64,000 nt of DNA from Pseudomonadota bacterium (GCA_023393635.1 JAEWKT010000052.1:27025-91024); one strand, 5' to 3'; numbered from the stretch's first letter, positions 1 through 9,300 are shown. The notes: generated by a model not told the origin, from the sequence alone. Made by a program: numbers and translations.

Positions 1-264
1 CACTTGCTGCTCGCTTACTGCGCCAGCACCTGCCTCAAAGGTAGCAATCACTTCACCTGATAACACTGTTTCGCCTTCAGGTTTTGCAATACTGGCCAAG
101 GAACCATCCGCAGGTGCAACCACTTCAAGCACCACTTTATCGGTTTCAATATCAGCAATCACTTCATCACGGGCAACTGCTTCACCCACTTTTTTATGCC
201 AAGTAGCAATGGTACCGTCAGCTACGGATTCTGGAAATACGGGGGCTTTAATTTCTGTTGCCAT
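1..264 (-). CDS. sucB: Dihydrolipoyl succinyltransferase E2 of 2-oxoglutarate dehydrogenase, N-terminal part
   Basis: This is the first 88 codons of SucB; the rest lies beyond the left edge. The visible part is the lipoyl domain, with the lipoylated lysine in the motif ETDKVVLEV (about residues 40-48), followed by the start of the Ala/Pro-rich linker. The E2 core transfers the succinyl group from lipoamide to CoA in the TCA cycle. The ATG lies 2 bp after the sucA stop codon, so sucA and sucB are surely cotranscribed and probably translationally coupled. Identification is firm from the lipoyl sequence and from gene order; only the missing catalytic domain limits it. Confidence 0.95.
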   Translation of the reverse strand, partial: MATEIKAPVFPESVADGTIATWHKKVGEAVARDEVIADIETDKVVLEVVAPADGSLASIAKPEGETVLSGEVIATFEAGAGAVSEQQV

Positions 265-266
265 GA

Positions 267-3131
267 TTAGGCTTCTCCTTGTTGTTCAGGCTTGGCATCT
301 TTAGTGTCTAAGCCTAAGGCATCAATAACCAATGCGGCTTGCTGTTTGGCATGTAAATAAGGCGAACCACTGGCAGGCGCAGCAGATGCTTCACGACCCG
401 CAAAATTCACGCTAATGGATTTGTTAAAACTGGTCACATCTTTATAAATCTGGTGCGCAATAAATAGCCAGGCACCCTGATTCTTCGGCTCTTCTTGCGT
501 CCAAACCACTTCTTCCAGATTTGGATACTGCATCATCACATCACGTACACGCTGCTGTGGATACGGGTACAACTGCTCAATTCGTACAATCGCCACATCA
601 TCGACATCTTCTTCGCGGCGTTTTTCCAGCAAGTCATAAAATACTTTGCCGCCACACAGTACCAAGCGTTTCACTGCGTTTTTGTCGATATTATCAATAT
701 CTTCAATCACGGTTTCAAAACGACCATCTGCCAGCTCATCCAAGCTAGAGGTCGCCAGCTTATGACGCAGTAAGCTTTTTGGTGACATGATAATGAGGGG
801 CTTACGCGCAGGACGTACAGCCTGACGACGTAATAAATGATAAATCTGTGCAGGTGTGGTTGGTGTACAAACTTGCATGTTGTCTTCAGCACACAATTGC
901 AGGTAACGCTCCAAGCGGGCACTGGAATGCTCTGGGCCTTGTCCTTCGTAGCCATGTGGCAATAATAAGGTTAAGCCACACAAGCGTTCCCATTTGGTTT
1001 CGCCTGAACTAATAAACTGATCAATGACCACTTGCGCACCATTGGCAAAATCACCAAATTGCGCTTCCCAAATAATTAAGCTATTGGGAATGGTGGTAGC
1101 ATAACCATACTCAAATGCCAGTACTGCTTCTTCAGAAAGTAGCGAATCATATAATGCAAAACGTGGCTGGTTTTCTTTGACATGACACAGTGGAATATAG
1201 ACGTCACCATTGGTTTGGTTGTGCAGTTTGGCATGACGATGCGAGAAAGTGCCCCGTCCTACGTCCTGCCCTGTCAAGCGTACCAAAAAGCCTTCATCAA
1301 TCAAGGTCGCATACGCCAGCGTTTCAGCAGCACCCCAGTTGAGTGGCATTTCACCAGTTTGCATTTGCAGGCGGTCGTCAATCACTTTTTTAACCTGACG
1401 CTGTAATACAAAACCTTCTGGGAGTTGATACATGGCCTGCGCCAGTTCTTTTAAGCGCGTTTTAGAAAAAGAAGTGTCCCAGTCATCTTCAAGCTGATGG
1501 CCTACATAGGGTGTCCAGTCAACATACAGCTTTTTATTCGGCTCACGCACTAAGGCGTTGGCAACATGTCTGCCTTCTTCCAGTGCATTGCGATAATCTT
1601 CAACCAGAGTATCAACATCACTACGAGTGACCACGCCTTCTTTGACCAGTTGATCAGCATACAAGGTACGGGTGGTAGGGAGTTTAGAAATCACTTGATA
1701 CATCAGTGGCTGAGTGCCTGATGGTTCATCTGCTTCATTATGACCACGACGACGGTAACAGAACAAATCAATCACCACGTCTTTGCGGAACTCCTGACGG
1801 AAATCCAGTGCCAATTGCGTGATAAATACTACTGCTTCTGGGTCATCCCCATTCACGTGGAAAATAGGTGCCTGCACCATCTTGGAAATGGCAGTACAGT
1901 ATTCGGTAGAACGTGCATCTTCACGGGCACTGGTGGTAAAACCAACCTGATTGTTAATAATCACATGAACCGTACCACCCACGGTATAACCGCGAGTTTG
2001 TGACATCTGGAAGGTTTCCATCACCACGCCCTGACCTGCAAACGCAGCATCACCATGCACAATAATGGGTAACACATCATCGCCACCAATACTTCGACGG
2101 CGAACCTGACGCGCACGTACCGAACCTTCAACCACAGGGCTAACAATTTCAAGATGTGACGGGTTGAATGCCAATGCCAAATGAATCTCACCACCTGGGG
2201 TCATGACATTGCTAGAAAAACCCTGATGGTATTTTACGTCCCCTGATCCTTTTTTATTAAAAGGTTTACCTTCAAACTCTTCAAACAGTTCAGTGGGATT
2301 TTTACCTAAAATATTCACCAGCATATTGAGACGGCCACGATGGGCCATGCCAATCACCACTTCTTTGGTGCCCACTTTGCCTGAGCGTTGAATCAGCTCG
2401 TTAATCATGGGAATAAAACTTTCACCGCCTTCAAGACCAAAGCGTTTGGCACCCACATAGCGGCTACCAAGATACTTCTCTAAGCCTTCAGCGGCAGTAA
2501 TGCGCTCTAAAATGCTTCTTTTTTGTTCTTCGTTAAAATTGTACTGGCCACGTGCCCCTTCTAAACGCTGTTGAATCCAGCGCTTTTCACGGGTGTCGAC
2601 AATATACATATACTCTGAACCAATGGCACCACAATAAATGGCTTCCATGGCATCAACCATTTCACCAAGTGTTGCTTCAGCTTTGCCAATGGCCAGATTA
2701 CCCGTTTGGAATACAGTATCTAAATCAGAGCGCGATAACCCGTGTGCCGCCAAATCCAGATCGGGCACAGGCGCACGTTCGGTTAAATGAAGAGGATCAA
2801 GCTTGGCTTTTTGATGACCCCGATTGCGATAAGCCGCAATCAGTTGTAATACACCCACCTGACGACGCTCATGTTCTGTACTGACTGAGCTTTGTGGCAT
2901 GGGCTGTACACGTGTACTATTTCTTGCAAGTAATAAAAACTGCTCTCTTACATTGCGGTGCGGCTGATCCCCCTTGGGGAACTGATCAAAATAAGCACGC
3001 CAATCGTCGCCTACTGTGTCTGGTGCAGTAAGATAGCTTTCATAAAGTGCTTCAATATAAGCCGCGTTTTCTGCGGATAGTTCTGTGTCTAGACGCTGTG
3101 CGTCAACAACTTCTTGCATGAGACGACCCAT
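267..3131 (-). CDS. sucA: 2-oxoglutarate dehydrogenase E1 component
   Basis: A 954-residue thiamine-diphosphate-dependent E1 subunit that decarboxylates 2-oxoglutarate and succinylates the lipoyl group of SucB. The N-terminal segment carries the usual E2-binding motif region (LSAENAAYIEALYESYL, about 18-34); the ThDP region with HGDAAFAGQGVV lies near residue 358, and the C-terminal transketolase-like half ends normally. Length is typical. The start is uncertain: neither the first ATG (3131) nor the in-frame ATG four codons later (3119) has a strong ribosome binding site, and relatives usually begin at the second (MQEV). It follows sdhB on the same strand after a 628-bp gap that includes an sdhB terminator, so it probably has its own promoter, which I could not place. 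Confidence 0.97.
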   Translation of the reverse strand: MGRLMQEVVDAQRLDTELSAENAAYIEALYESYLTAPDTVGDDWRAYFDQFPKGDQPHRNVREQFLLLARNSTRVQPMPQSSVSTEHERRQVGVLQLIAAYRNRGHQKAKLDPLHLTERAPVPDLDLAAHGLSRSDLDTVFQTGNLAIGKAEATLGEMVDAMEAIYCGAIGSEYMYIVDTREKRWIQQRLEGARGQYNFNEEQKRSILERITAAEGLEKYLGSRYVGAKRFGLEGGESFIPMINELIQRSGKVGTKEVVIGMAHRGRLNMLVNILGKNPTELFEEFEGKPFNKKGSGDVKYHQGFSSNVMTPGGEIHLALAFNPSHLEIVSPVVEGSVRARQVRRRSIGGDDVLPIIVHGDAAFAGQGVVMETFQMSQTRGYTVGGTVHVIINNQVGFTTSAREDARSTEYCTAISKMVQAPIFHVNGDDPEAVVFITQLALDFRQEFRKDVVIDLFCYRRRGHNEADEPSGTQPLMYQVISKLPTTRTLYADQLVKEGVVTRSDVDTLVEDYRNALEEGRHVANALVREPNKKLYVDWTPYVGHQLEDDWDTSFSKTRLKELAQAMYQLPEGFVLQRQVKKVIDDRLQMQTGEMPLNWGAAETLAYATLIDEGFLVRLTGQDVGRGTFSHRHAKLHNQTNGDVYIPLCHVKENQPRFALYDSLLSEEAVLAFEYGYATTIPNSLIIWEAQFGDFANGAQVVIDQFISSGETKWERLCGLTLLLPHGYEGQGPEHSSARLERYLQLCAEDNMQVCTPTTPAQIYHLLRRQAVRPARKPLIIMSPKSLLRHKLATSSLDELADGRFETVIEDIDNIDKNAVKRLVLCGGKVFYDLLEKRREEDVDDVAIVRIEQLYPYPQQRVRDVMMQYPNLEEVVWTQEEPKNQGAWLFIAHQIYKDVTSFNKSISVNFAGREASAAPASGSPYLHAKQQAALVIDALGLDTKDAKPEQQGEA

Positions 3132-3190
3132 TTTTCAATTGCAAAAATAATAGCTTGCTGGATAAAACAAACCACAAAACACTCAGGCAC

Positions 3191-3220
3191 TGGATACAAG
3201 GCCTTCATGTTACGTATAAT
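3191..3220 (+). promoter_or_regulatory. Candidate plus-strand promoter in the sdhB-sucA gap
   Basis: TGGATA (3191-3196) and a perfect TATAAT (3215-3220) are separated by 18 bp. No protein gene follows on the plus strand; the only product would be a short RNA ending at the terminator-like hairpin near 3399. The perfect -10 element is the main support. Confidence 0.4.
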
Positions 3221-3226
3221 TGCTTA

Positions 3227-3400
3227 AAGATTGCTCTTTAAGAATTACCACGCGCGACGACAACACAACAACACCAGCATAACTGGCAACCGTATGATTC
3301 CAAGTCAACTATGCCTATACCGCTACGCTGATTGGTAAAAGGTATAGATCAAGTTGGCCTAGCCGTACACTGTACTCGTGTTAACACGAGCAATTTTTTG
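3227..3400 (+). ncRNA. Candidate structured small RNA, opposite in strand to sdh/suc
   Basis: A transcript from the TATAAT at 3215-3220 would begin near 3227 and end after the palindrome CTCGTGTTAACACGAG (3375-3390), which is followed by CAATTTTTTG, the layout of a Rho-independent terminator. Between them CAACT (3306-3310) and CTATACC (3315-3321) pair with GGTATAG (3341-3347) and AGTTG (3352-3356), leaving a symmetric 4x4 internal loop. A perfect 7-bp stem-loop (3223-3242) sits at the expected 5' end, although the predicted start would cut into it. I recognise no known RNA family. The alternative is that these are elements of the sucA 5' leader on the other strand, but there no hairpin is followed by a T-run. 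Confidence 0.4.
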
Positions 3401-3408
3401 CAAATCGA

Positions 3409-3455
3409 ATTGGCCAAAACAGCATTGCATTCATAAAACTGCTGGTTTGGCCAAT
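3409..3455. repeat. 16-bp inverted repeat with 15-nt loop
   Basis: ATTGGCCAAAACAGCA (3409-3424) and TGCTGGTTTGGCCAAT (3440-3455) are inverted copies with one mismatch. Neither side is followed by a T-run, so it is not a typical terminator. It could be a protein-binding site or an RNA hairpin in the sucA leader. TTGGCCAA within each arm is itself palindromic. Confidence 0.7.
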
Positions 3456-3712
3456 GCGACTTCAAAATAAAGCCAAAGCACTTTATTTATCAGAATGAGT
3501 AATCATTATGCCCCGTTATCATCTGCTTTTCATGTGACAAATCGTATCATGAGTTACAGTACTTACTGGATTTTTTTAAACAATAGCTATCATTAAGCAG
3601 GTAAATATTCCCTTACAGAATGAATAAGATAGCGCGTTTTAGATATTTTTTCAGCCTTTTAAGACCAAAGTATCACACAGTCTCCACGATGCCTTGACTT
3701 TTGCACCAGATA

Positions 3713-3740
3713 TAAAAAAACGCGCTATCAAAGCGCGTCT
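3713..3740 (-). terminator. Rho-independent terminator after sdhB
   Basis: ACGCGCT (3720-3726) and AGCGCGT (3732-3738) form a perfect 7-bp stem with a 5-nt loop. On the minus strand the stem is followed by a run of seven T residues. It lies about 20 bp beyond the sdhB stop codon, separating sdh from suc transcription. Confidence 0.85.
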
Positions 3741-3759
3741 TTTGGCAGGCTAAAACCGC

Positions 3760-4467
3760 TTAGCTTGCTTGATCCAATATCAAATTACGAATATGGCCAA
3801 TGGCTTTGGTTGGGTTTAAGCCTTTTGGACATACCGAAATACAGTTCATGATGCCACGGCAACGGAACAGGCTAAACGGATCGTCCAGACGAGCTAAACG
3901 TTCAGCTTGGTCGGTATCACGCGAATCAATGATAAAACGATAGGCTTGTAGCAATGCTGATGGCCCCAGGAATTTATCAGGGTTCCACCAGAATGATGGG
4001 CATGAGGTTGAACAACATGCACACAAAATACATTCATACAAACCGTCAAGATGTTCGCGTTGCTCTGGTGATTGCAAACGTTCTTTCGGCGGCGCAGGCT
4101 GATCGTTGATCAAGTAAGGACGAATCTTTTCATACTGAACGTAGAACTGATTCATATCTACGACTAAATCACGAATCACTGGCAAACCTGGCAAAGGACG
4201 AATTACAATTTTTTCTGGTAAATCGTTTAGGTTCTGCAAGCAGGCCAAACCATTTTTACCATTGATATTCATGCCATCAGAACCACAAATCCCTTCACGG
4301 CAAGAGCGGCGGAAAGACAGGGTTTCATCTACCTTTTTCAGTTTGATTAGCGCGTCAAGCAACATACGGTCGCCATCGTCTAATTCAAGCTTATAGGTTT
4401 GCATATACGGTGCTTTATCCTTATCAGGATCATAGCGATAAATTTCGAATATACGGGTTCTACTCAT
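3760..4467 (-). CDS. sdhB: Succinate dehydrogenase iron-sulfur subunit
   Basis: A 235-residue subunit carrying electrons from the SdhA flavin to quinone in complex II at the inner membrane. All cluster ligands are visible: Cys56, Cys61, Asp64 and Cys76 for the [2Fe-2S] centre (the Asp variant also found in E. coli), Cys146/149/152 with Cys156 opening the ferredoxin-like half, and the later motif CRGIMNCISVCPKG. Length is normal. It starts 17 bp after sdhA and is the last gene of sdhCDAB, being followed by a strong terminator. Confidence 0.98.
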   Translation of the reverse strand: MSRTRIFEIYRYDPDKDKAPYMQTYKLELDDGDRMLLDALIKLKKVDETLSFRRSCREGICGSDGMNINGKNGLACLQNLNDLPEKIVIRPLPGLPVIRDLVVDMNQFYVQYEKIRPYLINDQPAPPKERLQSPEQREHLDGLYECILCACCSTSCPSFWWNPDKFLGPSALLQAYRFIIDSRDTDQAERLARLDDPFSLFRCRGIMNCISVCPKGLNPTKAIGHIRNLILDQAS

Positions 4468-4484
4468 CGTTGCAGACTCCTGAC

Positions 4485-6329
4485 CTAGAATGTACGTGGT
4501 TTAGGTGGAACTTCTTCCACTGTTAACGGTTTTTGGCGTACAGGCTTATATTCCAAATGATTATCAACGGAATACCATAAAGTATGCTTCATCCACTCAT
4601 CATCACGGCGGCCGTTTGGATGATTAGGATCATCACCTGGCAACTCATAATCCACCACAGTATGCGCACCACGACATTCTTTACGCGCTGCCGCAGAAAT
4701 CATGGTGGCTTTGGCTGCTTCGTAGAGATTTTCAACTTCCAAGGCTTCAATACGCGCAGTATTAAATACTTTGGATTTATCCGTCAGGTGCAAATTGCGT
4801 ACACGTGGCTCCAGCGCCAGAATTTTCTGTACACCTTCATCCATTAATGCTTGCGTACGGAATACACCAGCATGCTGCTGCATCACTTCACGAATCGCAT
4901 CCGCAACATCCTGTGCATTTTCGCCAGTAGTCGAATTTTGCAGGGCATTCAAGCGACGGTTGGTGTTTTCCAGCACAGCATTTGGCAATGGCGCATAGTC
5001 ATCGCCATGATGTTTGGTCACGTAGTCAATAATATGCTCACCCGCTGCCTTACCAAATACCACAAGATCAAGCAGTGAGTTAGTACCTAAACGGTTAGCA
5101 CCATGAACGCTCACACAAGAACATTCACCAATCGCATAAAAACCTTTAACCACAGCAGTTGGGTTATCGCCTTTTGGCACAACAACCTGACCATGAATAT
5201 TGGTTGGGATACCACCCATTTGATAATGAATGGTTGGTACGACAGGGATTGGCTCTTTAGTGCAGTCAACGTTGGCAAACTTCTTACCAATTTCAAATAC
5301 AGATGGCAGACGCTTCATGATGGTATCAGCACCCAGATGGGTCAGATCCAGCACAACATAGTCGCCATTAGGTCCACAACCACGGCCCTCTTTAATTTCC
5401 TGATCCATAGAACGGGAAACAAAGTCACGCGGTGCAAGGTCTTTTAGGGTTGGTGCATAGCGTTCCATGAATGGTTCGCCACTCTTGTTACGTAGTACAC
5501 CGCCTTCACCACGACAGCCTTCGGTCAACAATACACCTGCGCCAGCAACCCCAGTTGGGTGGAACTGCCAGAATTCCATGTCCTGCAATGGAATACCTGC
5601 GCGTGATGCCATGCCTAAACCATCACCTGTATTAATGTAGGCATTGGTAGACGCACGGAAAATACGGCCTGCACCACCAGTTGCAAACAAGGTGGCTTTG
5701 GCCTGGAATACCGCCACATTGCCAGTTTCCTGATCAATGGCAGTCACGCCCAGTACATCGCCGTTGTCGTCACGGATTAAGTCAAGTGCAATCCACTCAA
5801 CAAAAAACTGGGTGCCAAGCTCAACGTTTTTTTGATACAAGGTATGCAACAAGGCATGACCAGTACGGTCAGCAGCAGCACAGGCGCGTGGCACAGGCTT
5901 TTCGCCATAATTGGCAGAGTGACCGCCAAAAGGACGCTGATAAATGGTGCCATCTGGGTTGCGGTCAAACGGCATACCCATGTGCTCAAGCTCATACACC
6001 ACTTTGGGTGCTTCGCGGCACATAAATTCAATCGCGTCCTGGTCACCTAACCAGTCACCACCTTTTACAGTGTCGTAAAAGTGATAGTGCCAATTGTCTT
6101 CTTGCATATTACCCAGTGACGCACCAATACCACCTTGGGCAGCAACCGTGTGCGAACGGGTAGGAAATACTTTAGTTAATACCGCAACCTTTAAGCCAGC
6201 TTCTGCCAGTTGCAGGGATGCACGCATACCAGAACCGCCACCGCCCACAATCACGGCATCAAAGGTTAAGGTTTCGATATTGGAAAAATCTTGATTCGGT
6301 GATGCTTTATTAAAATCAGCTGCAGCCAT
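4485..6329 (-). CDS. sdhA: Succinate dehydrogenase flavoprotein subunit
   Basis: A 614-residue catalytic subunit of complex II that oxidises succinate to fumarate. The N-terminal FAD-binding motif is VIVGGGGSGM (about 27-36); the segment TRSHTVAAQGG carries the histidine that covalently binds FAD; HPTGVAGAGVLLTEGCRGEGG is the substrate-binding region. Length and both ends match the family. It lies 12 bp after sdhD and 17 bp before sdhB, so the four sdh genes form one unit. Confidence 0.98.
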   Translation of the reverse strand: MAAADFNKASPNQDFSNIETLTFDAVIVGGGGSGMRASLQLAEAGLKVAVLTKVFPTRSHTVAAQGGIGASLGNMQEDNWHYHFYDTVKGGDWLGDQDAIEFMCREAPKVVYELEHMGMPFDRNPDGTIYQRPFGGHSANYGEKPVPRACAAADRTGHALLHTLYQKNVELGTQFFVEWIALDLIRDDNGDVLGVTAIDQETGNVAVFQAKATLFATGGAGRIFRASTNAYINTGDGLGMASRAGIPLQDMEFWQFHPTGVAGAGVLLTEGCRGEGGVLRNKSGEPFMERYAPTLKDLAPRDFVSRSMDQEIKEGRGCGPNGDYVVLDLTHLGADTIMKRLPSVFEIGKKFANVDCTKEPIPVVPTIHYQMGGIPTNIHGQVVVPKGDNPTAVVKGFYAIGECSCVSVHGANRLGTNSLLDLVVFGKAAGEHIIDYVTKHHGDDYAPLPNAVLENTNRRLNALQNSTTGENAQDVADAIREVMQQHAGVFRTQALMDEGVQKILALEPRVRNLHLTDKSKVFNTARIEALEVENLYEAAKATMISAAARKECRGAHTVVDYELPGDDPNHPNGRRDDEWMKHTLWYSVDNHLEYKPVRQKPLTVEEVPPKPRTF

Positions 6330-6341
6330 GATCTGTTCCTA

Positions 6342-6707
6342 TTAATGTGCCCAGAAAATCTGGATACCCCAGACCATAAACACAAGTAATGCAATAATCA
6401 TTGCACTTTGCAATACCAAACGCAGGCCATTTGCGACAGGCCCCATTTGTGATGTCGTAATATAGTCAGTAAATACTGTCCACATGCCCACCCAGGCATG
6501 ACCCACCAACGACAAAATAGCCAGTAGGCTAAAAATCTTCATCGGTAACGTCATCATAAAACCGTACCATGCGGTATAGTCAAAATTTGGATGGATCAAA
6601 ATCCAGCCAAAAATAACTACCGTATACACTGCCAGAATCACAGCACTAATACGTTGCACGACCCAGTCGCGTGAGCCTGAACCCGTTAAACCCATTGCAC
6701 TTTTCAT
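6342..6707 (-). CDS. sdhD: Succinate dehydrogenase membrane anchor subunit
   Basis: A 121-residue anchor with three hydrophobic segments (about 21-38, 55-80 and 90-118). With SdhC it holds haem b and the quinone site. The N-terminal GSGSRDWVVQRISAVIL is typical of SdhD, and the histidine in SLVGHAWVGMW is the expected haem ligand. Its ATG overlaps the sdhC stop codon by one base (TAATG), which implies translational coupling. Confidence 0.95.
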   Translation of the reverse strand: MKSAMGLTGSGSRDWVVQRISAVILAVYTVVIFGWILIHPNFDYTAWYGFMMTLPMKIFSLLAILSLVGHAWVGMWTVFTDYITTSQMGPVANGLRLVLQSAMIIALLVFMVWGIQIFWAH

Positions 6708-7132
6708 TACAGCACCACCAACCAGATAAATGACGCCACAATGCCAATTGCAGAAAGAACCAAAGCAGTTGTCGCCGCAGCGCGTCCACTTTGTAGGCCT
6801 TCAGCAACACCCATATCACCTAATAAATGCTTAATTCCCATAATGAAATGGTAAATCAAGCCAGCGACAAATACCCAGACCACAAGGCGTACAAAAATGT
6901 TGCCAAAAATCTGGTCATGCACGTAGGCAAAGCCTTCGGCTGAGGCAAGAGAACCCTGTAATAGCCAAAGCAATACAGGAATTAATAGAAATATAATGAT
7001 TCCAGACACACGGTGTAGAATCGAAGCAATAGCCACGGGGGAGCGCAAGTTAACCGCTAACACTTGGCCCATGGACAAATTGACAGGTCTGTTGCTTTTC
7101 ACAGCGGGCATCCTGTAGGCAAAAACTCCCAT
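6707..7132 (-). CDS. sdhC: Succinate dehydrogenase cytochrome b556 subunit
   Basis: A 141-residue subunit with three hydrophobic helices; SPVAIASILHRVSGI (about 31-45) is the SdhC signature near the quinone site, and the histidine in GLIYHFIMGIKHLLGD fits the haem ligand. First gene of sdhCDAB. Two starts are possible: the ATG at 7132, or an ATG seven codons on (7111, MPAVKSNRPV), which is where relatives usually begin. Neither has a clean ribosome binding site. Confidence 0.95.
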   Translation of the reverse strand: MGVFAYRMPAVKSNRPVNLSMGQVLAVNLRSPVAIASILHRVSGIIIFLLIPVLLWLLQGSLASAEGFAYVHDQIFGNIFVRLVVWVFVAGLIYHFIMGIKHLLGDMGVAEGLQSGRAAATTALVLSAIGIVASFIWLVVL

Positions 7133-7200
7133 TGGAGTTTGTATTAATTCGAAAGGAAAGCTGGCAAAATAGGCATATAGCCTATTAAAAACGACAAGAA

Positions 7201-7229
7201 ATTATAGTGCTGTTACGGCTTAATTACAA
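7201..7229 (-). promoter_or_regulatory. sigma70 promoter of sdhCDAB
   Basis: On the minus strand TTGTAA (7229-7224) is separated by exactly 17 bp from a perfect TATAAT (7206-7201). Transcription would start near 7194, giving a leader of about 60 nt to sdhC. It is the best-formed promoter on this strand of the gap. Confidence 0.65.
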
Positions 7230-7837
7230 ACTAAGCCAAAAAATGAATTTTGTTTTTTAGAAACGCAAATGATAATTAATTAATAAAACACAATAATCCC
7301 TATAGTTTTCAAAGCCCTTTTAGAAAATAGGAACAGCAACAAGCTTATAACAGCCTAAAATGATGAAAGAATTAAGGATTATTTTAAACAGCCAACGCTT
7401 ACCCAAAAATGCAATTGCCCGCAGATATTACCAGCCTCTTAGACTTTAATCGTATAAAACAACATGATTTAGCACATATCATTGCCTAGCCCAGGCGTTA
7501 AGCCTGTATTTTCCAGGTTGATAGCTAAAATTTTCTGGCATGATAAAAAAAACAGTGAAGTTCTTATAATTACTCAAAAAATCAATGACTAAACTAGCCA
7601 TATTTTTACCATATAAAGTTCTTATTGCGCTGGCTTTTTTAACTTTATAAATCTGCTTACAAATCCATTTCTCTGAAATAAGGCAGAGTTATTGTATGCT
7701 ATATCGCCCTATACAGATGACCCCTTTTAGGTTTGGCCAAGTGCCCCTTAATTTAGGTCATATACCTTTTTGACCAGCATAGCCTCTTATTTTTGCTTTT
7801 TTTTTGGTTAAACTGGTATTTTTAGCACGAAGTATGA

Positions 7838-7865
7838 TTGACAAAATCTGAGTTCAAACTAAGCT
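7838..7865 (+). promoter_or_regulatory. Possible gltA promoter
   Basis: A perfect -35 element TTGACA (7838-7843) is followed 16 bp later by a weak -10 match, TAAGCT (7860-7865). It lies about 100 bp before gltA. The poor -10 makes this tentative; gltA may have further promoters in the AT-rich region. Confidence 0.3.
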
Positions 7866-7963
7866 AATAGCGCATTTTTTTACATAGCGTTAACAGAAAT
7901 TCATTATCTAAAAGTTTTTCTGCACAATCGCATCCTATATCCCTAGGACAGGAGAGTTTTTGA

Positions 7964-9250
7964 ATGTCTGACGCAACTGGCAAAAAAGCCGTACTTACGC
8001 TTAATGGCAAACAAATTGACCTACCAATTTATAGCGGCACATTAGGTCCAGACGTTGTTGACGTTAAGGATGTCTTAGCCCAAGGACATTTTACCTTTGA
8101 TCCTGGTTTTATGGCTACTGCTGCCTGTGAATCAAAAATTACATTTATCGATGGCGATAAAGGCATTTTGTTGCATCGTGGTTATCCGATCGACCAACTG
8201 GCTGAAAAAGCAGATTACCTCGAAGTTTGCTATTTGTTATTGCACGGTGAACTGCCCAATGCTGAACAGAAGCAAGAGTTTTATGGTTTAGTGCGCAACC
8301 ACACCATGCTGCATGATCAGGTTCAGCGGTTTTATAATGGCTTCCGTCGTGATGCACACCCAATGGCAGTGATGTGTGGCGTTGTGGGTGCATTATCTGC
8401 GTTTTATCATGATGGCCTGGATGTTGAAAATCCAAAGCATCGTGAAATCACTGCTATTCGTTTAGTCGCGAAGATTCCAACCATTGCTGCCTGGAGCTAC
8501 AAATACACGATTGGTCAGCCATTCATGTATCCACGTAACGACTTAAACTATGCAGAAAACTTCCTGTACATGATGTTTGCCACCCCTGCTGATGTAAACT
8601 ACAAAGTAAATCCAGTGTTGTCTAAAGCAATGGATCGTATCTTTACATTGCATGCTGACCATGAGCAAAATGCCTCAACCTCTACGGTACGTATGGCTGG
8701 CTCAACGGGTGCTAACCCATATGCCTGTATTGCTGCGGGTATTGCTGCACTCTGGGGTCCTGCACATGGTGGTGCCAACGAAGCCGTGCTTAAAATGCTC
8801 GATGAAATCGGCACGGTTGACAACGTGGCTGAGTTTATGGAAAAAGTAAAACGCAAAGAAGTGAAGCTGATGGGCTTTGGACATCGCGTTTACAAAAACT
8901 TTGACCCACGCGCCAAAGTGATGAAGCAAACCTGTGACGAAGTACTGGCTGCATTAGGTATCAATGATCCTCAGCTTGAACTGGCCATGGAACTGGAAAA
9001 AATTGCCTTAAGTGATGAATACTTCATTAAGCGTAATTTATATCCAAACGTTGATTTCTACTCTGGCATTATCCTAAAAGCAATTGGTATTCCAACTGCT
9101 ATGTTTACGGTTATTTTTGCCTTGGCACGTACTGTAGGCTGGATTAGCCACTGGTTAGAAATGCACAGCGCGCCTTACAAAATTAGTCGCCCACGCCAGT
9201 TATATACTGGTGCCACTGAACGCAATTTTGTGGAAATTGACCAACGTTAA
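7964..9250 (+). CDS. gltA: Type II citrate synthase
   Basis: A 428-residue hexameric-type citrate synthase that condenses oxaloacetate and acetyl-CoA at the entry of the TCA cycle. The signature GFGHRVYKNFDPR (about 304-316) contains a catalytic histidine, and the C-terminal SHWLEMHSAPYKISRPRQ is typical of the NADH-sensitive gram-negative enzyme. The ribosome binding site AGGAG (7950-7954) is 9 bp before the ATG. It is transcribed alone, divergently from sdhC, and is followed by a terminator. Confidence 0.98.
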   Translation: MSDATGKKAVLTLNGKQIDLPIYSGTLGPDVVDVKDVLAQGHFTFDPGFMATAACESKITFIDGDKGILLHRGYPIDQLAEKADYLEVCYLLLHGELPNAEQKQEFYGLVRNHTMLHDQVQRFYNGFRRDAHPMAVMCGVVGALSAFYHDGLDVENPKHREITAIRLVAKIPTIAAWSYKYTIGQPFMYPRNDLNYAENFLYMMFATPADVNYKVNPVLSKAMDRIFTLHADHEQNASTSTVRMAGSTGANPYACIAAGIAALWGPAHGGANEAVLKMLDEIGTVDNVAEFMEKVKRKEVKLMGFGHRVYKNFDPRAKVMKQTCDEVLAALGINDPQLELAMELEKIALSDEYFIKRNLYPNVDFYSGIILKAIGIPTAMFTVIFALARTVGWISHWLEMHSAPYKISRPRQLYTGATERNFVEIDQR

Positions 9251-9268
9251 TTTTAAAAAGTTTAAGCC

Positions 9269-9300
9269 AAAAGACTCGTTTATACGGGTCTTTTTGTTTT
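9269..9300 (+). terminator. Terminator after gltA
   Basis: AAAAGACTCG (9269-9278) pairs with CGGGTCTTTT (9285-9294) with one G-T pair and a 6-nt loop. It is followed by a T-rich tract and begins 18 bp after the gltA stop. Confidence 0.85.

Larger units (their letters stand above)
3132..3759. other. 628-bp hairpin-rich gap between sdhB and sucA
   Basis: There is no convincing protein-coding gene here. Reading leftward from sdhB it holds the sdhB terminator (about 3713-3740), then AT-rich DNA, a 16-bp inverted repeat (3409-3455), a perfect 16-bp palindrome followed on the plus strand by a T-run (3375-3399), a 12-bp broken stem (3306-3356) and a 7-bp stem-loop (3223-3242). A sigma70-like plus-strand promoter precedes the last of these. 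The structures could belong either to a plus-strand small RNA or to the sucA leader; they are entered separately below. Confidence 0.8.
7133..7963. other. 831-bp AT-rich divergent regulatory region between sdhC and gltA
   Basis: There is no coding gene here. It holds the sdh promoter at its left end and gltA control elements at its right end. The middle (about 7260-7800) is strongly AT-rich, with many poly-A and poly-T tracts, as expected for a region bound by several regulators. I see no specific operator that I can name. Confidence 0.7.
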
